A stretch of 64,000 bases of DNA from an uncultured Hoeflea sp. (GTDB lineage Bacteria > Pseudomonadota > Alphaproteobacteria > Rhizobiales > Rhizobiaceae). Shown here one piece after another: positions 20,043 through 29,900 of the stretch; position 1 is the first letter of the stretch, and every line of letters begins with the position of its first letter. A program made the translations under genes and the position numbers. The stretch spans positions 310,001 to 374,000 of the forward strand of contig NZ_CANMVK010000003.1 of the NCBI RefSeq assembly GCF_947501405.1, given 5' to 3'. Below the pieces are notes generated by a model, which worked only from the letters and a program-made list of their open reading frames with translations, was not told where the DNA came from and did not search any database.

Positions 20043-20896
20043 CTTCCCACTCCCATGTCGTCGATTACCAACCGGCGCAATTCGTCGGTGCATGCGGGGG
20101 TGACGCCGAACCATTTTGCGAACCCGGGGACCGCCTGATGCAATAGCATGCCGAGCCCGTCGGCGGTTGCAAGCCCTTGAGCGGCGGCCATTGCCATAAT
20201 CGGCGTGACAAGCGGCACATAGACGATATCTGTCACCAACGCGCCATCGGTCATAATGGTGAAGTCAATCTCAGGCACGGCAGAACCGCCCATGCCGAGC
20301 GACGTCGTGTTGACGAACAGATCGGCACCGGTCAGCAGCTCGGACAGCTCCTCCATCCGATGGCCGCTGACAGCTTGGCCAAACCGGTCAGCCAGCTCGC
20401 GCGCACGATCGACGGTGCGGTTGACGATCCGGATCGACGTGAACTTGCGGGCCAGCAACGCATGAACGATGGCGCGGCTTGCGCCGCCGGCGCCCAGCAC
20501 CAGTGCGGTTTTGCCCTGGTCCCAGCCGGGCGCGCGGTCGTCTAGATTGGCGCGGAAGCCATGGGAATCGGTGTTGGTGGCGCACAGGCGGCCCTGATCC
20601 AGCCACAGCGTGTTGACCGCGCCGATTTGGGTGGCGGTGTCGTCGATTTGATCAACAAGCTCGGCGATGGCCTGTTTGTGTGGGATGGTGACATTGCCAC
20701 CGGTGAACCCGGCGCTGCCGTCCCTGAGTGCGGCGACGAAACCCGCCAGTTCGCCCGGGCGGACATGGACGGGATCGTAAGAGCCTGCAATTCCCGCAAC
20801 ATCAAGCCAATGGCGGTGGATCAGCGGCGATCGGGAATGATCGATGGGATCGCCGATTACAAAGGCGCGGGGGAGAGGCGGACTGATCTCAGTCAT
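20039..20896 (-). CDS. aroE: Shikimate dehydrogenase
   Basis: A 285-residue NADPH-dependent enzyme reducing 3-dehydroshikimate in aromatic amino acid synthesis. [10 protein letters not shown] binds shikimate, NVTIPHKQ carries the catalytic lysine, and [13 protein letters not shown] is the dinucleotide-binding loop followed by NRTVDRA, whose Arg selects NADP. The start at 20896 lies within the last bases of maf (8-base overlap); sequence further upstream belongs to maf in another frame. Confidence 0.96.
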   Translation of the reverse strand: MTEISPPLPRAFVIGDPIDHSRSPLIHRHWLDVAGIAGSYDPVHVRPGELAGFVAALRDGSAGFTGGNVTIPHKQAIAELVDQIDDTATQIGAVNTLWLDQGRLCATNTDSHGFRANLDDRAPGWDQGKTALVLGAGGASRAIVHALLARKFTSIRIVNRTVDRARELADRFGQAVSGHRMEELSELLTGADLFVNTTSLGMGGSAVPEIDFTIMTDGALVTDIVYVPLVTPIMAMAAAQGLATADGLGMLLHQAVPGFAKWFGVTPACTDELRRLVIDDMGVGR

Positions 20897-21482
20897 CGAT
20901 GACCGCCAACTCCCTGAGCTGTGCCAGCAATGGCAGCAGCGGCAGACCGATGATCGCAAAATAGTCGCCATCAAGGCGCTCGAAAAGCTGGATCCCGGAG
21001 CCTTCGATCTGATAGGCGCCGACCGAGCCCAGCACCTGCTCGCCGGCGCAGGCAAGGTAGCGGCCGACAAACCCGGGATCGAGCTTGCGCATGGTCATTC
21101 GGGCGACCGACACGTGCCGCCACAGGGTTTCGCCATCCCTGGCTAGAACCACCGCACTGTTGAGCGCATGGGTCTGGCCTGACAATCTAAGCAGGCGCCG
21201 CCGCGCGTAGTCCATATTGGCGGGCTTGTGCAGGATTTCACCTTCAAAGGACATGGTCTGATCCGAGCCGATCACCATCGCGCCGGGATGACGGGCGGAT
21301 ACGTCCTGGGCCTTGGCCTCGGCCAGAATGGTGGCGACATCCTCGGCATTCATGCCATCGAGTGTTGCTTCCACCACGCGTTCGTCAATCCGGGCCGCTT
21401 CAGCCTCGAAGTCCAGCCCAGCATTTTCCAGCAGGGTTCTTCTGAACGGGCTCGCGGATGCAAGAATAAGGCGGGCGGACAT
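20889..21482 (-). CDS. maf: Maf-like nucleotide pyrophosphatase
   Basis: A 197-residue Maf/Ham1-fold protein. [16 protein letters not shown] is the substrate-binding N-terminal motif, DERV and GSDQTM supply the conserved acidic residues. The family hydrolyses non-canonical or modified nucleoside triphosphates as house-cleaning; the branch here (lacking the LASxSPRR of YhdE exactly) may be closer to YceF. The ATG at 21482 with GGAG upstream is preferred to a TTG at 21503. Confidence 0.9.
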   Translation of the reverse strand: MSARLILASASPFRRTLLENAGLDFEAEAARIDERVVEATLDGMNAEDVATILAEAKAQDVSARHPGAMVIGSDQTMSFEGEILHKPANMDYARRRLLRLSGQTHALNSAVVLARDGETLWRHVSVARMTMRKLDPGFVGRYLACAGEQVLGSVGAYQIEGSGIQLFERLDGDYFAIIGLPLLPLLAQLRELAVIDD

Positions 21483-21515
21483 GGAGGCTCCAGTCGGACT
21501 CAAGGTGTGTCGCAG

Positions 21516-22337
21516 TTAGCGCCACTTTGGCCGCAAGGCAAGAATGGCGGCGGCGGTCTCTTCGATCGACCGACGGGTCACGTCGATCACCGGCCAGTTA
21601 TTCCGCTCGCACAGCGAACGGGCGTATTTGAGCTCCTCACTGATTAACGCCCGGTCGGTGTAATGCTCGCCCTGATAGCCCATGGTCGATCCAAGGACCC
21701 GGTTTTGACGCACATGGGCGATGCGGTCGACAGAAGCGATCAACCCAACCACCAGCGGTTTGGTGGCGGCAACCAGACCGTCGGGCAAGGGCACACCATG
21801 GACAATCGGGATATTGGCGGTCTTGATGCCGCGATTGGCAAGGTAGATCGATGTCGGCGTCTTGGAGGTGCGGCTGATGCCGATGATCACAAGATCAGCC
21901 TCGTCGAAATCCGCCGGTAGCTGTCCGTCGTCATGATCGAGCGTGAAATTGAGCGCATCGATGCGTTTGAAATACTCCTCATCCATGGTGTGCTGGGCGC
22001 CAACCCGGCGGCGCGACGGTGCACCGAGATAGGATTGAAACACATTGATCACCGGCTCCAGTACCGAGACACTGGGCAATCCCATGTCGCGGCATTTCAA
22101 TTCGATGATCGCGGCCAGTTCGCTGTCGACGATGGTGTAGAGCACAATGCCAGGGGCGCCATCGATGGCATCGAGGACCGCAAACAGCTGTTTTCGGTTG
22201 CGGATCAGCGGATAGACATGTTCCAGCGCCTGCGCGCCCTGAAACTGTGCGGCGGCGGCCCGGCCGGCGGCCATCAGCGTCTCACCGGTCGAATCGGAGA
22301 TGAGATGCAGATGAAAATAGTTTTTTGCCTGCTCCAC
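21516..22337 (-). CDS. Pyruvate, phosphate (water) dikinase regulatory protein (DUF299/PPRP)
   Basis: A 273-residue bifunctional kinase/pyrophosphorylase predicted to inactivate and reactivate PEP synthase or pyruvate-phosphate dikinase by threonine phosphorylation. It begins with the family N-terminus [14 protein letters not shown], contains [15 protein letters not shown] (nucleotide-binding loop) and IVHGVPLP. The GTG at 22337 is chosen: it has GGAG 6 bases upstream and gives the expected [12 protein letters not shown] start; a TTG at 22376 is a poorer option. It is the first minus-strand gene left of the putative origin. Confidence 0.9.
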   Translation of the reverse strand: MEQAKNYFHLHLISDSTGETLMAAGRAAAAQFQGAQALEHVYPLIRNRKQLFAVLDAIDGAPGIVLYTIVDSELAAIIELKCRDMGLPSVSVLEPVINVFQSYLGAPSRRRVGAQHTMDEEYFKRIDALNFTLDHDDGQLPADFDEADLVIIGISRTSKTPTSIYLANRGIKTANIPIVHGVPLPDGLVAATKPLVVGLIASVDRIAHVRQNRVLGSTMGYQGEHYTDRALISEELKYARSLCERNNWPVIDVTRRSIEETAAAILALRPKWR

Positions 22338-22708
22338 AGGATTCTCCGGGACATGTTGATAACCAGGGACAGCCAAGAGCTAAGGGAGCGGCCGGCCAGA
22401 AGGCAAGGGAAGAAGGCGATGTTTTTCCACAATGGCAGGAATGTGGAGCGAAAACCGGCCGGGCTGCAGAGATCCGGGGATAACTTTGCGGACCGGTCGC
22501 CGTGGTCGCCGAAGACGATGCGAAAAACCGGCAACTTCCGGTGTTTAGGGACGATATACCGCTGCGGCATTGATGCTGATTGTTCTTTTCAGTTGCCGCG
22601 GTCTATATGGACAAACTGTGGATGGGCTGTGGACAAATGCGGATCCCCGTGACTCACAGACTCATAGAATCAGAATCCTTTTCAATAGGGATTTATATTT
22701 AGGGATGG
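22338..22708. other. Putative chromosomal replication origin (oriC) beside hemE
   Basis: A 371-base gene-free stretch between the divergent PEP synthase regulator and hemE genes. DnaA-box-like sequences are TTTTCCACA at 22423-22431 (fits TTWTNCACA), and on the other strand TGTGGACAA at 22628-22636, TGTGGATGG at 22617-22625 and TGTTGATAA at 22354-22362, each one or two bases off. An AT-rich run lies at 22660-22706. In Caulobacter and in rhizobia the origin is next to hemE, and here gene direction diverges from this point and parAB with parS lie within 10 kb. No clear CtrA site is seen. The region must also hold the hemE promoter. Confidence 0.65.
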
Positions 22709-23752
22709 ATGATGACAAAGTCCGGTGATCGCAAGGTGATGAAGGTGTTGGCCGGGGAAACCGTGTTCCCGCCACCGATCTGGTTGATGCGTCAGGCAGG
22801 CCGATATCTGCCTGAGTACCGGCAGACGCGAGCTTCAGCCAAGGGTTTTCTCGATCTTTGCTACACGCCTGATCTGGCTGTGGAGGTGACGTTACAGCCG
22901 ATCCGCCGTTTTGGCTTTGATGCGGCTATCCTGTTTTCCGACATTCTGGTCATTCCCGATGCGCTGGATCGCAATGTGCGGTTTGTCGAGGGAGAGGGTC
23001 CTTTGATGGATCCGATCTCTCCCGACAAGATTGCCGATCTCGATGGATCGCGGCTGCATGAGCATCTGTCACCGGTCTATGAGACGGTAAGGCGGCTGCG
23101 TGCGGAGCTGCCTGAGGAGACGACCCTGCTGGGGTTCTGTGGCGCCCCTTGGACGGTGGCGACCTATATGATTGCCGGCCACGGCACCCCTGACCAGGCG
23201 CCGGCGCGGCTGTTTGCGATGCGCCATCCCGAGGCCTTCGAAAAGCTTTTGGTTATGCTGACCGATCTGTCGGCGGATTATCTGATTGCGCAGATCGATG
23301 CGGGCGCCGATGCGGTGCAGATCTTCGATTCCTGGGCAGGCGTGTTGAGTGAAACGGATTTCGCACGTTACTCGGTCGAGCCGGTAAAACGGATCGTGGC
23401 GCGGATCAACAGGGAGCGGCCCGGCGTGCCGGTGATTGGCTTTGCCAAGGGCGCTGGCGCCTTGCTTCAGAACTACCGGTCTGCGACCGGGGTGAATTGC
23501 GTGGGGCTTGACTGGACGGTTCCTGCAGCGCTTGCACAAGACATCCAGAAGGGCGGCGCGGTGCAGGGCAATCTTGACCCGCTGCGAATGGTGGCTGGCG
23601 GGGCGGCGCTCGATCAAGGCGTTGACGCGGTGCTCGAAACGCTGGGACAGGGCCCGCTTATTTTCAATCTCGGCCACGGAATTACGCCACAGGCGGATCC
23701 GGAGAATGTCACCCGGCTGATCGAACGGGTTCGGGGTGCGGCGCAGTCTTGA
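22709..23752 (+). CDS. hemE: Uroporphyrinogen decarboxylase
   Basis: A 347-residue haem-pathway enzyme that decarboxylates uroporphyrinogen III to coproporphyrinogen III. The signature [16 protein letters not shown] is at about residues 23-38, the catalytic Asp is in [12 protein letters not shown], and [13 protein letters not shown] is the second signature. AGGGATGG precedes two consecutive in-frame ATGs (22709, 22712). It overlaps hemJ by 4 bases. Confidence 0.97.
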   Translation: MMTKSGDRKVMKVLAGETVFPPPIWLMRQAGRYLPEYRQTRASAKGFLDLCYTPDLAVEVTLQPIRRFGFDAAILFSDILVIPDALDRNVRFVEGEGPLMDPISPDKIADLDGSRLHEHLSPVYETVRRLRAELPEETTLLGFCGAPWTVATYMIAGHGTPDQAPARLFAMRHPEAFEKLLVMLTDLSADYLIAQIDAGADAVQIFDSWAGVLSETDFARYSVEPVKRIVARINRERPGVPVIGFAKGAGALLQNYRSATGVNCVGLDWTVPAALAQDIQKGGAVQGNLDPLRMVAGGAALDQGVDAVLETLGQGPLIFNLGHGITPQADPENVTRLIERVRGAAQS

Positions 23753-24294
23753 CCACGGATATCGCAACCAGCGCCTCAGAGGGCAGTAAGGCGAGACGCA
23801 AGGCCTTCATCTCGATTACGATCGTGCTTTTGGCCGCGGCGGCAGCCTGGTGGTTTGAGCCGGTCTGGCTCTATGAGTGGATCAAGGTGCTGCATGTGGT
23901 TGCTGTAATTTCCTGGATGGTAGGCCTGTTTTATCTGCCGCGGCTTTTCGTCTATCACGCCGACGCCGAACAGGACGGTGAACCGGCTGCGACCTTTGTC
24001 ATCATGGAACAGCGGCTTCTCAAGGTGATTATGGGTCCGGCGATGATGGTCTCTTGGGCGGCGGGATTGTGGTTGGCCTGGAGCGCTTTCGGGTTTTCCG
24101 CTTGGTGGCTGTGGCTCAAGATCGCAGGCGTGATCGGCCTGACCGGTTTTCACGTGTTCCTGAGCCGATCGGCGAAGCGGTTTACGGTTGGTGAAAACCG
24201 GATGACTGCTCGGCAGTGGCGCATGGCCAATGAGATCCCGACGGTTTTGATGGTGCTGGTGATCATCATGGTGATCATTAAGCCCTTCGGCTAA
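23749..24294 (+). CDS. hemJ: Protoporphyrinogen oxidase HemJ
   Basis: A 181-residue membrane protein with four predicted helices. [20 protein letters not shown] contains the conserved haem-ligand-type His and the family hallmark; [13 protein letters not shown] follows, and a Lys/Arg-rich loop ([15 protein letters not shown]) precedes the last helix. HemJ oxidises protoporphyrinogen IX to protoporphyrin IX, one step after HemE products are processed. The start appears to be TTG at 23749 overlapping the hemE stop (TTGA), with no ATG before the first helix; weak initiation coupled to hemE is likely. Confidence 0.88.
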   Translation: MTTDIATSASEGSKARRKAFISITIVLLAAAAAWWFEPVWLYEWIKVLHVVAVISWMVGLFYLPRLFVYHADAEQDGEPAATFVIMEQRLLKVIMGPAMMVSWAAGLWLAWSAFGFSAWWLWLKIAGVIGLTGFHVFLSRSAKRFTVGENRMTARQWRMANEIPTVLMVLVIIMVIIKPFG

Positions 24295-24352
24295 GCGGTT
24301 CAGGCCAATGTGGCGACATAGGGCTGAAATGTCGCGACGGAAGGGCTTGCAG

Positions 24353-24368
24353 CGTTTCACGTGAATCG
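24353..24368. other. parS: parS-like centromere site 1 (imperfect)
   Basis: CGTTTCACGTGAATCG matches the ParB target TGTTTCACGTGAAACA at 13 of 16 positions, including the whole left arm. It lies in the leader between hemJ and rho. Confidence 0.7.
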
Positions 24369-24485
24369 CTATCTAACATCCAACACCCCTTCTGGCGGGC
24401 GCCAGTTTCTGTCTGGACGGCTTGATGAGCCGTATCGCTTTGCCCGCCTTCTCCCATGTTGTCATAACCCGGACCTGGATTTCCC

Positions 24486-25751
24486 ATGCAGGAAATGAAG
24501 CTTCAAGAGCTCAAGAACAAGACTCCCACTGATCTTCTGGCCTTTGCCGAATCGCTGGAGGTGGAAAACGCCAGCGTCATGCGCAAGCAGGAGCTGATGT
24601 TCGCCATTCTCAAGCAGCTCGCTGCGCAGGATGTCGAGATCATCGGCGAGGGCGTGGTCGAAGTGCTGCAGGACGGGTTCGGCTTCATGCGCTCGGCCAA
24701 TGCCAACTATCTGCCGGGCCCGGATGACATCTACATCTCGCCCTCCCAGATCAGGCGGTTTTCGCTCAAGACCGGCGATACGGTGGAAGGCCCAATCCGC
24801 GGCCCGAAGGAGGGCGAGCGCTATTTTGCGCTTCTCAAGGTCAACACGATCAATTTCGACGATCCCGAGAAGATCCGCCACAAGGTGCATTTCGACAATC
24901 TGACACCGCTTTATCCCGATGAGCGGTTCCGGATGGAACTGGACAATCCGACCAGCAAGGACATTTCCTCACGGGTGATCGATCTGGTCGCACCGCTGGG
25001 CAAGGGTCAGCGCGGGCTTATCGTGGCGCCGCCGCGCACCGGTAAGACGGTGCTTCTGCAGAATATCGCCCATTCGATCACCGCCAATCATCCCGACTGC
25101 TATCTCATCGTTCTGTTGATCGACGAACGGCCGGAAGAGGTCACAGACATGCAGCGCTCGGTGAAGGGCGAAGTGGTGTCGTCGACCTTCGATGAACCGG
25201 CCGTCCGCCATGTCCAGGTCGCCGAGATGGTGATTGAGAAAGCCAAGCGTCTTGTCGAGCATGGCCGCGACGTGATCATCCTGCTTGATTCGATCACTCG
25301 TCTGGGCCGGGCCTACAACACTGTGGTGCCGTCGTCGGGCAAGGTGCTGACCGGCGGTGTTGACGCAAATGCACTGCAGCGCCCGAAACGCTTCTTTGGT
25401 GCCGCGCGCAACATCGAGGAAGGCGGCTCTCTCACAATCATTGCCACCGCGTTGATCGACACCGGTTCGCGGATGGATGAAGTGATCTTTGAAGAGTTCA
25501 AGGGCACGGGTAACTCGGAAATCGTTCTGGATCGCAAGGTCGCCGACAAACGTATCTTCCCGTCGATGGACATTCTCAAATCCGGTACCCGTAAAGAAGA
25601 TCTGCTGGTCCCACGTCAGGATCTCCAGAAGATTTTCGTACTGCGACGGATCCTGGCGCCAATGGGCACCACCGATGCGATCGAGTTCCTGATCGACAAG
25701 CTCAAACAGACGAAGACAAACAGCGATTTCTTCGACTCGATGAACACCTGA
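24486..25751 (+). CDS. rho: Transcription termination factor Rho
   Basis: A 421-residue hexameric RNA helicase that ends factor-dependent transcripts. N-terminal Rho_N helical region ([19 protein letters not shown]), the cold-shock-like RNA-binding domain ([19 protein letters not shown]), then the ATPase core with Walker A APPRTGKT and Q-loop segment [12 protein letters not shown]. The length equals E. coli Rho (419). The 191-base leader contains a parS-like site and a small hairpin (CTGGCG/CGCCAG at 24392-24405), where autoregulation could act. Confidence 0.97.
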   Translation: MQEMKLQELKNKTPTDLLAFAESLEVENASVMRKQELMFAILKQLAAQDVEIIGEGVVEVLQDGFGFMRSANANYLPGPDDIYISPSQIRRFSLKTGDTVEGPIRGPKEGERYFALLKVNTINFDDPEKIRHKVHFDNLTPLYPDERFRMELDNPTSKDISSRVIDLVAPLGKGQRGLIVAPPRTGKTVLLQNIAHSITANHPDCYLIVLLIDERPEEVTDMQRSVKGEVVSSTFDEPAVRHVQVAEMVIEKAKRLVEHGRDVIILLDSITRLGRAYNTVVPSSGKVLTGGVDANALQRPKRFFGAARNIEEGGSLTIIATALIDTGSRMDEVIFEEFKGTGNSEIVLDRKVADKRIFPSMDILKSGTRKEDLLVPRQDLQKIFVLRRILAPMGTTDAIEFLIDKLKQTKTNSDFFDSMNT

Positions 25752-25794
25752 CGAATCCGGCATCCGCCCGATTCGATTCGGAGCCGGTATAGAT

Positions 25795-27132
25795 ATGCGA
25801 AACACAATCTTTGCATTGTCCAGTGGTGCGCCACCTTCCGGTGTCGCGGTTGTTCGTATTTCGGGCCCCAATGTTCGATTCGGACTCGAAACATTGGTTG
25901 GGTTCGTGCCGGAGCCGCGGAACGCCAGATTGTGTGACATCAAGTCACCCGGCGGTGACCTGCTCGATCGCGGTCTGGTGCTCTTTTTTCCAGGCCCTGC
26001 ATCCTTCACTGGCGAGGATGTCGCAGAGTTTCAGATCCATGGCAGCCGAGCTTCGATCGAAGCAGTGCTTGGCGCGCTCCGCGAACTCTCCGGTTATCGC
26101 CCGGCCGAGGCCGGCGAATTTACCCGCCGGGCTTTTGAGCATGGGCGGATGGACCTAACTGCGGTTGAAGGCCTGTCAGATCTTATCCGTGCTGAAACCG
26201 AGGCGCAGCGCAAGCAGGCGTTGTTTCAAGCCGACGGCGGGCTTCATGCGATTTATCAGTCATGGGCAGATAGGCTGACCCATGCCCGCGCAATGATTGA
26301 GGCCGAGCTGGATTTCTCTGATGAGGAGGATATTCCCGGTTCTGTATCAGACAGAATATGGCCTGATGTTGCGGCTCTGCTCGATGAGATCCGCAAACAT
26401 CTCAGCCAGGCGGCGGTGGCGAAGACCATTCGGCACGGTTTTCATGTTGCATTGATAGGTGCGCCAAATGCGGGGAAATCCTCGTTAATCAATCATTTGG
26501 CGCAGCGCGACGTGGCGATCGTGTCCGCGACGCCGGGAACCACGCGGGACGTGGTGGAAGCGAGACTGGATGTTTACGGGCATCTGGTGGTGCTTCTGGA
26601 TACAGCCGGTATTCATGAGACCGACAATCCGATTGAGCAAGACGGTATACGCCGCAGCCTGGCCGTTGCGCAGCGTGCTGATTTGGTGCTCAGTCTGGAA
26701 GACCCATTCTCTACCGAACCGAATCGGAAATTTGAAAAGACTGCTTTGGCGTTTGACGATGTGGAAACGGTGCGCATCTACACCAAAGGCGACTTGGGAA
26801 GAGACGAGGATGTGGAGATGGCATCGGGCGGGCTTTCCATCTCAGTGGTCGACGGGTCCGGAATTGACGAGTTGCTCGAGTTGATAGCGGAGCGGCTTTC
26901 AAGGCTGGAAGGCGGTGCTGACGCGGGGCTCCCCACCCGCGCTAGGCATGAGGCTTTGCTGAGAGATTGCGCTGGAGAAATCGATAACTGTCTAGGTACT
27001 GATGGAGATCTCGTGGAAGTCCGTTCTGATCATCTCCGCCGCGCAGCACTATATCTGGGCCGGATTACGGGGGCCGTAGATGTTGAGGATCTGCTGGGTG
27101 TGATTTTTCAGGAATTTTGCGTAGGAAAATGA
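25795..27132 (+). CDS. mnmE: tRNA modification GTPase MnmE
   Basis: A 445-residue GTPase that with MnmG installs carboxymethylaminomethyl groups at U34 of tRNAs. Folate-binding N-domain to about residue 118, helical domain interrupted by a G domain (about 215-370): G1 GAPNAGKSS at 222-230, G2 TPGTTRD, G3 DTAG at 269-272. The usual NKxD is TKGD at 330-333. The C-terminus FCVGK provides the catalytic Cys. Its stop codon is part of a parS-like site. Confidence 0.96.
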   Translation: MRNTIFALSSGAPPSGVAVVRISGPNVRFGLETLVGFVPEPRNARLCDIKSPGGDLLDRGLVLFFPGPASFTGEDVAEFQIHGSRASIEAVLGALRELSGYRPAEAGEFTRRAFEHGRMDLTAVEGLSDLIRAETEAQRKQALFQADGGLHAIYQSWADRLTHARAMIEAELDFSDEEDIPGSVSDRIWPDVAALLDEIRKHLSQAAVAKTIRHGFHVALIGAPNAGKSSLINHLAQRDVAIVSATPGTTRDVVEARLDVYGHLVVLLDTAGIHETDNPIEQDGIRRSLAVAQRADLVLSLEDPFSTEPNRKFEKTALAFDDVETVRIYTKGDLGRDEDVEMASGGLSISVVDGSGIDELLELIAERLSRLEGGADAGLPTRARHEALLRDCAGEIDNCLGTDGDLVEVRSDHLRRAALYLGRITGAVDVEDLLGVIFQEFCVGK

Positions 27133-27145
27133 TTCACGTGGAACA
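27130..27145. other. parS: parS site 2
   Basis: TGATTCACGTGGAACA, 14 of 16 matches to TGTTTCACGTGAAACA; begins at the mnmE stop codon. Confidence 0.8.
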
Positions 27146-27176
27146 TGGTGATGCGGGTTCGGATCGGTCTATGGTG

Positions 27177-27192
27177 TGATTCACGTGAAACA
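27177..27192. other. parS: parS site 3
   Basis: TGATTCACGTGAAACA, one mismatch to the consensus; 47 bases after the previous site, in the mnmE-mnmG gap. Confidence 0.9.
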
Positions 27193-27288
27193 CTCTGCGC
27201 CGCCCTGATTAGACTGGCTGCAGGGGTGGGATACCTCGTCAGGTCGAATGTATGTTTGGACGTGGCCCAACGGTGACATCGAAAAGAC

Positions 27289-27304
27289 CGTTTCACGTGA
27301 AACA
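27289..27304. other. parS: parS site 4
   Basis: CGTTTCACGTGAAACA, one mismatch at the outermost base; the 14-base palindromic core is perfect. It lies 58 bases before the mnmG start. Confidence 0.92.
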
Positions 27305-27361
27305 TTTGCGACTTGACTTGTCGGTGGGATTCGCCAAAACCGTGCGCCTTGGAGTGATGCG

Positions 27362-29236
27362 ATGAATTATGATGTCATTGTTATCGGTGGCGGACATGCT
27401 GGAAGCGAAGCGGCTGCGGCTGCGGCGCGTCTAGGTGCGCGTACGGCTCTGGTTACCCACAAGCGGGAAACGATCGGTATCATGTCTTGCAATCCCGCGA
27501 TCGGCGGGCTTGGGAAAGGCCATCTGGTTCGCGAAATCGACGCGATGGATGGCATTATGGGACTCGCCGCTGACCGGTCGGGAATTCAATTCCGGATGCT
27601 CAATCGCCGTAAAGGCCCAGCGGTCTGGGGCCCGCGAACCCAGGCAGACCGCGCACTCTATCGACAGGCGATTCAGGATCTTATCTCCGCCACCACCGGA
27701 TTGGAGATTGTCGAAGCGGAAGTCGATGATCTGGTCCAAGACGGCGATCAGGTGCGCGGTGTTGTGTTGGCAGACGGGCGCAAACTGACAGCCGGCGCGG
27801 TGGTGTTGACCACAGGAACCTTTTTGCGCGGTGAGATCCATATTGGTGATCAGAGGATTCCCGCAGGGCGTATGGGAGAAACGCCGGCGCTCGGGCTGTC
27901 CAGTACTCTTGAACGCGCCGGCTTTGTGTTGGGGCGGCTAAAAACCGGAACACCTGCGCGGCTTGACGGCGACAGCATCGATTGGACCAGAGTGCAGTGG
28001 CAGTCTCCCGACGCGGAACCGGTTCCATTTTCATTTATGACTGATCGTATCGAGGTTCCTCAAATCCGTTGCGGGATCACCCGGACCACCCCCGAAACAC
28101 ACAGGATCATTCAGGACAATATTCATAGGTCCGCCATGTATTCCGGCCAAATTGCCGGTGTTGGTCCGCGCTATTGCCCCTCGATTGAGGACAAGATCGT
28201 CCGGTTTGGCGAGCGCGATGGCCACCAGATTTTCCTTGAACCGGAAGGTCTTGACGATTCCACGGTTTATCCCAATGGAATTTCGACATCCTTGCCCGAG
28301 GACGTACAGGAGAAGTTTCTGCGAACCATCCCGGGATTGGAGAACGTCAAGATCCGGCAACCGGGTTATGCGATTGAGTATGATCACGTCGATCCGCGCG
28401 AACTCGATCATTCACTTCAAACCCGCCGTATAAAGGGTTTGTACCTGGCGGGTCAGATTAACGGAACCACAGGATATGAAGAAGCGGCAGCTCAAGGTTT
28501 GGTGGCGGGGCTCAATGCTGCTTTGGGTGTTCAGAACCGGTCTGCTTGTCTGTTCAGCCGCAGTGACAGCTATATTGGTGTGATGATTGATGATCTGACC
28601 ACTCGCGGGATCACTGAGCCGTATCGGATGTTTACTTCGCGCGCTGAATATCGCTTGTCTTTGCGGGCCGACAATGCCGAGCAACGGCTGACTCCGAAGG
28701 CTATTGAACTCGGCTGCGTATCGGAAGCGCGCCGAATGAAGTTTGAAGCCTATATCGATTCGTTGACGAAATGTTTGTCTGCCTTGAAATCGCTGGAGCT
28801 AACGCCGAACGAGGCGGCAGGTCAGGGCATTGCGCTGAACAAGGACGGTATACGCCGGTCGGCCTATCAACTGCTCTCCTATCCGAACGTAGATCTGGAT
28901 CAGATCCTGACAGTTTGGCCGGAGTTGCGAAAGCATGACGGCAAAGCGTTATCCGCTTCGGCAGTGGACGCCACTTATGCAGTCTATCTCGATCGGCAAC
29001 GCCAGGACATTGCGGAACTGCGGATGGAAGAGGGCAGGTTGATCCCCGAGGGTTTCGACTATGCAAGCCTGCCAGGATTATCCAATGAGTTGAAGCAGAA
29101 GCTCGACCGCGTGCGGCCGCCATCGATAGGCCATGCGGGACGTATTGATGGTATGACACCAGCTGCAATTGCGCTTCTTCTTGCGACCGTCAAGCGCAAC
29201 TCCCACCACATGTCGACTGGTTCAGACGGTCTGTGA
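27362..29236 (+). CDS. mnmG: tRNA uridine-5-carboxymethylaminomethyl enzyme MnmG (GidA)
   Basis: A 624-residue FAD protein, partner of MnmE. The FAD-binding [10 protein letters not shown] is at residues 9-18; [20 protein letters not shown] and [16 protein letters not shown] are the two family signatures, the latter containing the region near the catalytic cysteines. The C-terminal helical domain that binds MnmE is complete. Codon use in this gene and mnmE is visibly less GC-biased at third positions than in the flanking genes. Its TGA overlaps the rsmG ATG. Confidence 0.97.
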   Translation: MNYDVIVIGGGHAGSEAAAAAARLGARTALVTHKRETIGIMSCNPAIGGLGKGHLVREIDAMDGIMGLAADRSGIQFRMLNRRKGPAVWGPRTQADRALYRQAIQDLISATTGLEIVEAEVDDLVQDGDQVRGVVLADGRKLTAGAVVLTTGTFLRGEIHIGDQRIPAGRMGETPALGLSSTLERAGFVLGRLKTGTPARLDGDSIDWTRVQWQSPDAEPVPFSFMTDRIEVPQIRCGITRTTPETHRIIQDNIHRSAMYSGQIAGVGPRYCPSIEDKIVRFGERDGHQIFLEPEGLDDSTVYPNGISTSLPEDVQEKFLRTIPGLENVKIRQPGYAIEYDHVDPRELDHSLQTRRIKGLYLAGQINGTTGYEEAAAQGLVAGLNAALGVQNRSACLFSRSDSYIGVMIDDLTTRGITEPYRMFTSRAEYRLSLRADNAEQRLTPKAIELGCVSEARRMKFEAYIDSLTKCLSALKSLELTPNEAAGQGIALNKDGIRRSAYQLLSYPNVDLDQILTVWPELRKHDGKALSASAVDATYAVYLDRQRQDIAELRMEEGRLIPEGFDYASLPGLSNELKQKLDRVRPPSIGHAGRIDGMTPAAIALLLATVKRNSHHMSTGSDGL

Positions 29237-29883
29237 TGGAAGGATCGGCGTCGCCATTGATGTTGGAACTTGGGGATTCCGGGTTTGTTTCACGTGAAAC
29301 ATGGGATCGGTTCAACATCTACGCGGATCTGGTGCGGAAGTGGCAAAACCGGATCAATCTGATTTCGCCCAAGACCCTCCCGGACCTTTGGGATCGCCAC
29401 ATTCTTGACAGTTTGCAACTGGCGCGGCTCGCGCCAGAGCCGAAGACTTGGGTGGATATGGGCTCCGGCGCGGGTTTTCCGGGTATGGTGACCGCCATCC
29501 ATCTGGCGGCGAAGGGCGAAGGCTGGGTTCATCTGGTTGAAAGCAACAACAAAAAGGCTGCATTTCTGCGCCAGGCAATCACCCTGACTGGCGCCCGGGC
29601 AAGTGTGCACCCGTTGCGCATCGATGCGGCAAAGCCTGAAGTTTTGCATCCCGATGCGATTTCAGCGCGGGCACTGGCTTCGCTTCCCGATCTTCTGGGC
29701 CACTGCGAACGCTTCGCCATCGTCAATCCGAAACTCGAGATGTGGTTTCACAAAGGACTGGATTATCAGCAGGAAGTGCGATCAGCGCGTGACCAGTGGC
29801 GCTTTGATCTGGTAGAACATCAAAGTCTTCTGCAGGATGGCTCGGTCATCTTGCAGATCAGCAATCTTGCCAGGCACATCTAA
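29236..29883 (+). CDS. rsmG: 16S rRNA (guanine527-N7)-methyltransferase RsmG (GidB)
   Basis: A 215-residue SAM-dependent methyltransferase. WVDMGSGAGFPGMV is the SAM-binding loop, LVESNNKKAAFLRQ follows, and ISARALASLPDLL is the catalytic-region motif. The N-terminal LINLISPKT-type segment (RINLISPKTLPDLWDRHILDS) is the family block. The ATG at 29236 overlaps the mnmG stop (TGATG); GTG 29233 or ATG 29260 are alternatives. A perfect parS lies inside the coding sequence and is translated as VSRET. Confidence 0.95.
   Translation: MEGSASPLMLELGDSGFVSRETWDRFNIYADLVRKWQNRINLISPKTLPDLWDRHILDSLQLARLAPEPKTWVDMGSGAGFPGMVTAIHLAAKGEGWVHLVESNNKKAAFLRQAITLTGARASVHPLRIDAAKPEVLHPDAISARALASLPDLLGHCERFAIVNPKLEMWFHKGLDYQQEVRSARDQWRFDLVEHQSLLQDGSVILQISNLARHI
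29286..29301. other. parS: parS site 5, perfect, inside rsmG
   Basis: TGTTTCACGTGAAACA, identical to the consensus ParB-binding palindrome, within the 5' coding part of rsmG. Confidence 0.96.
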
Positions 29884-29900
29884 GCTGCGGACCCTTTTCG

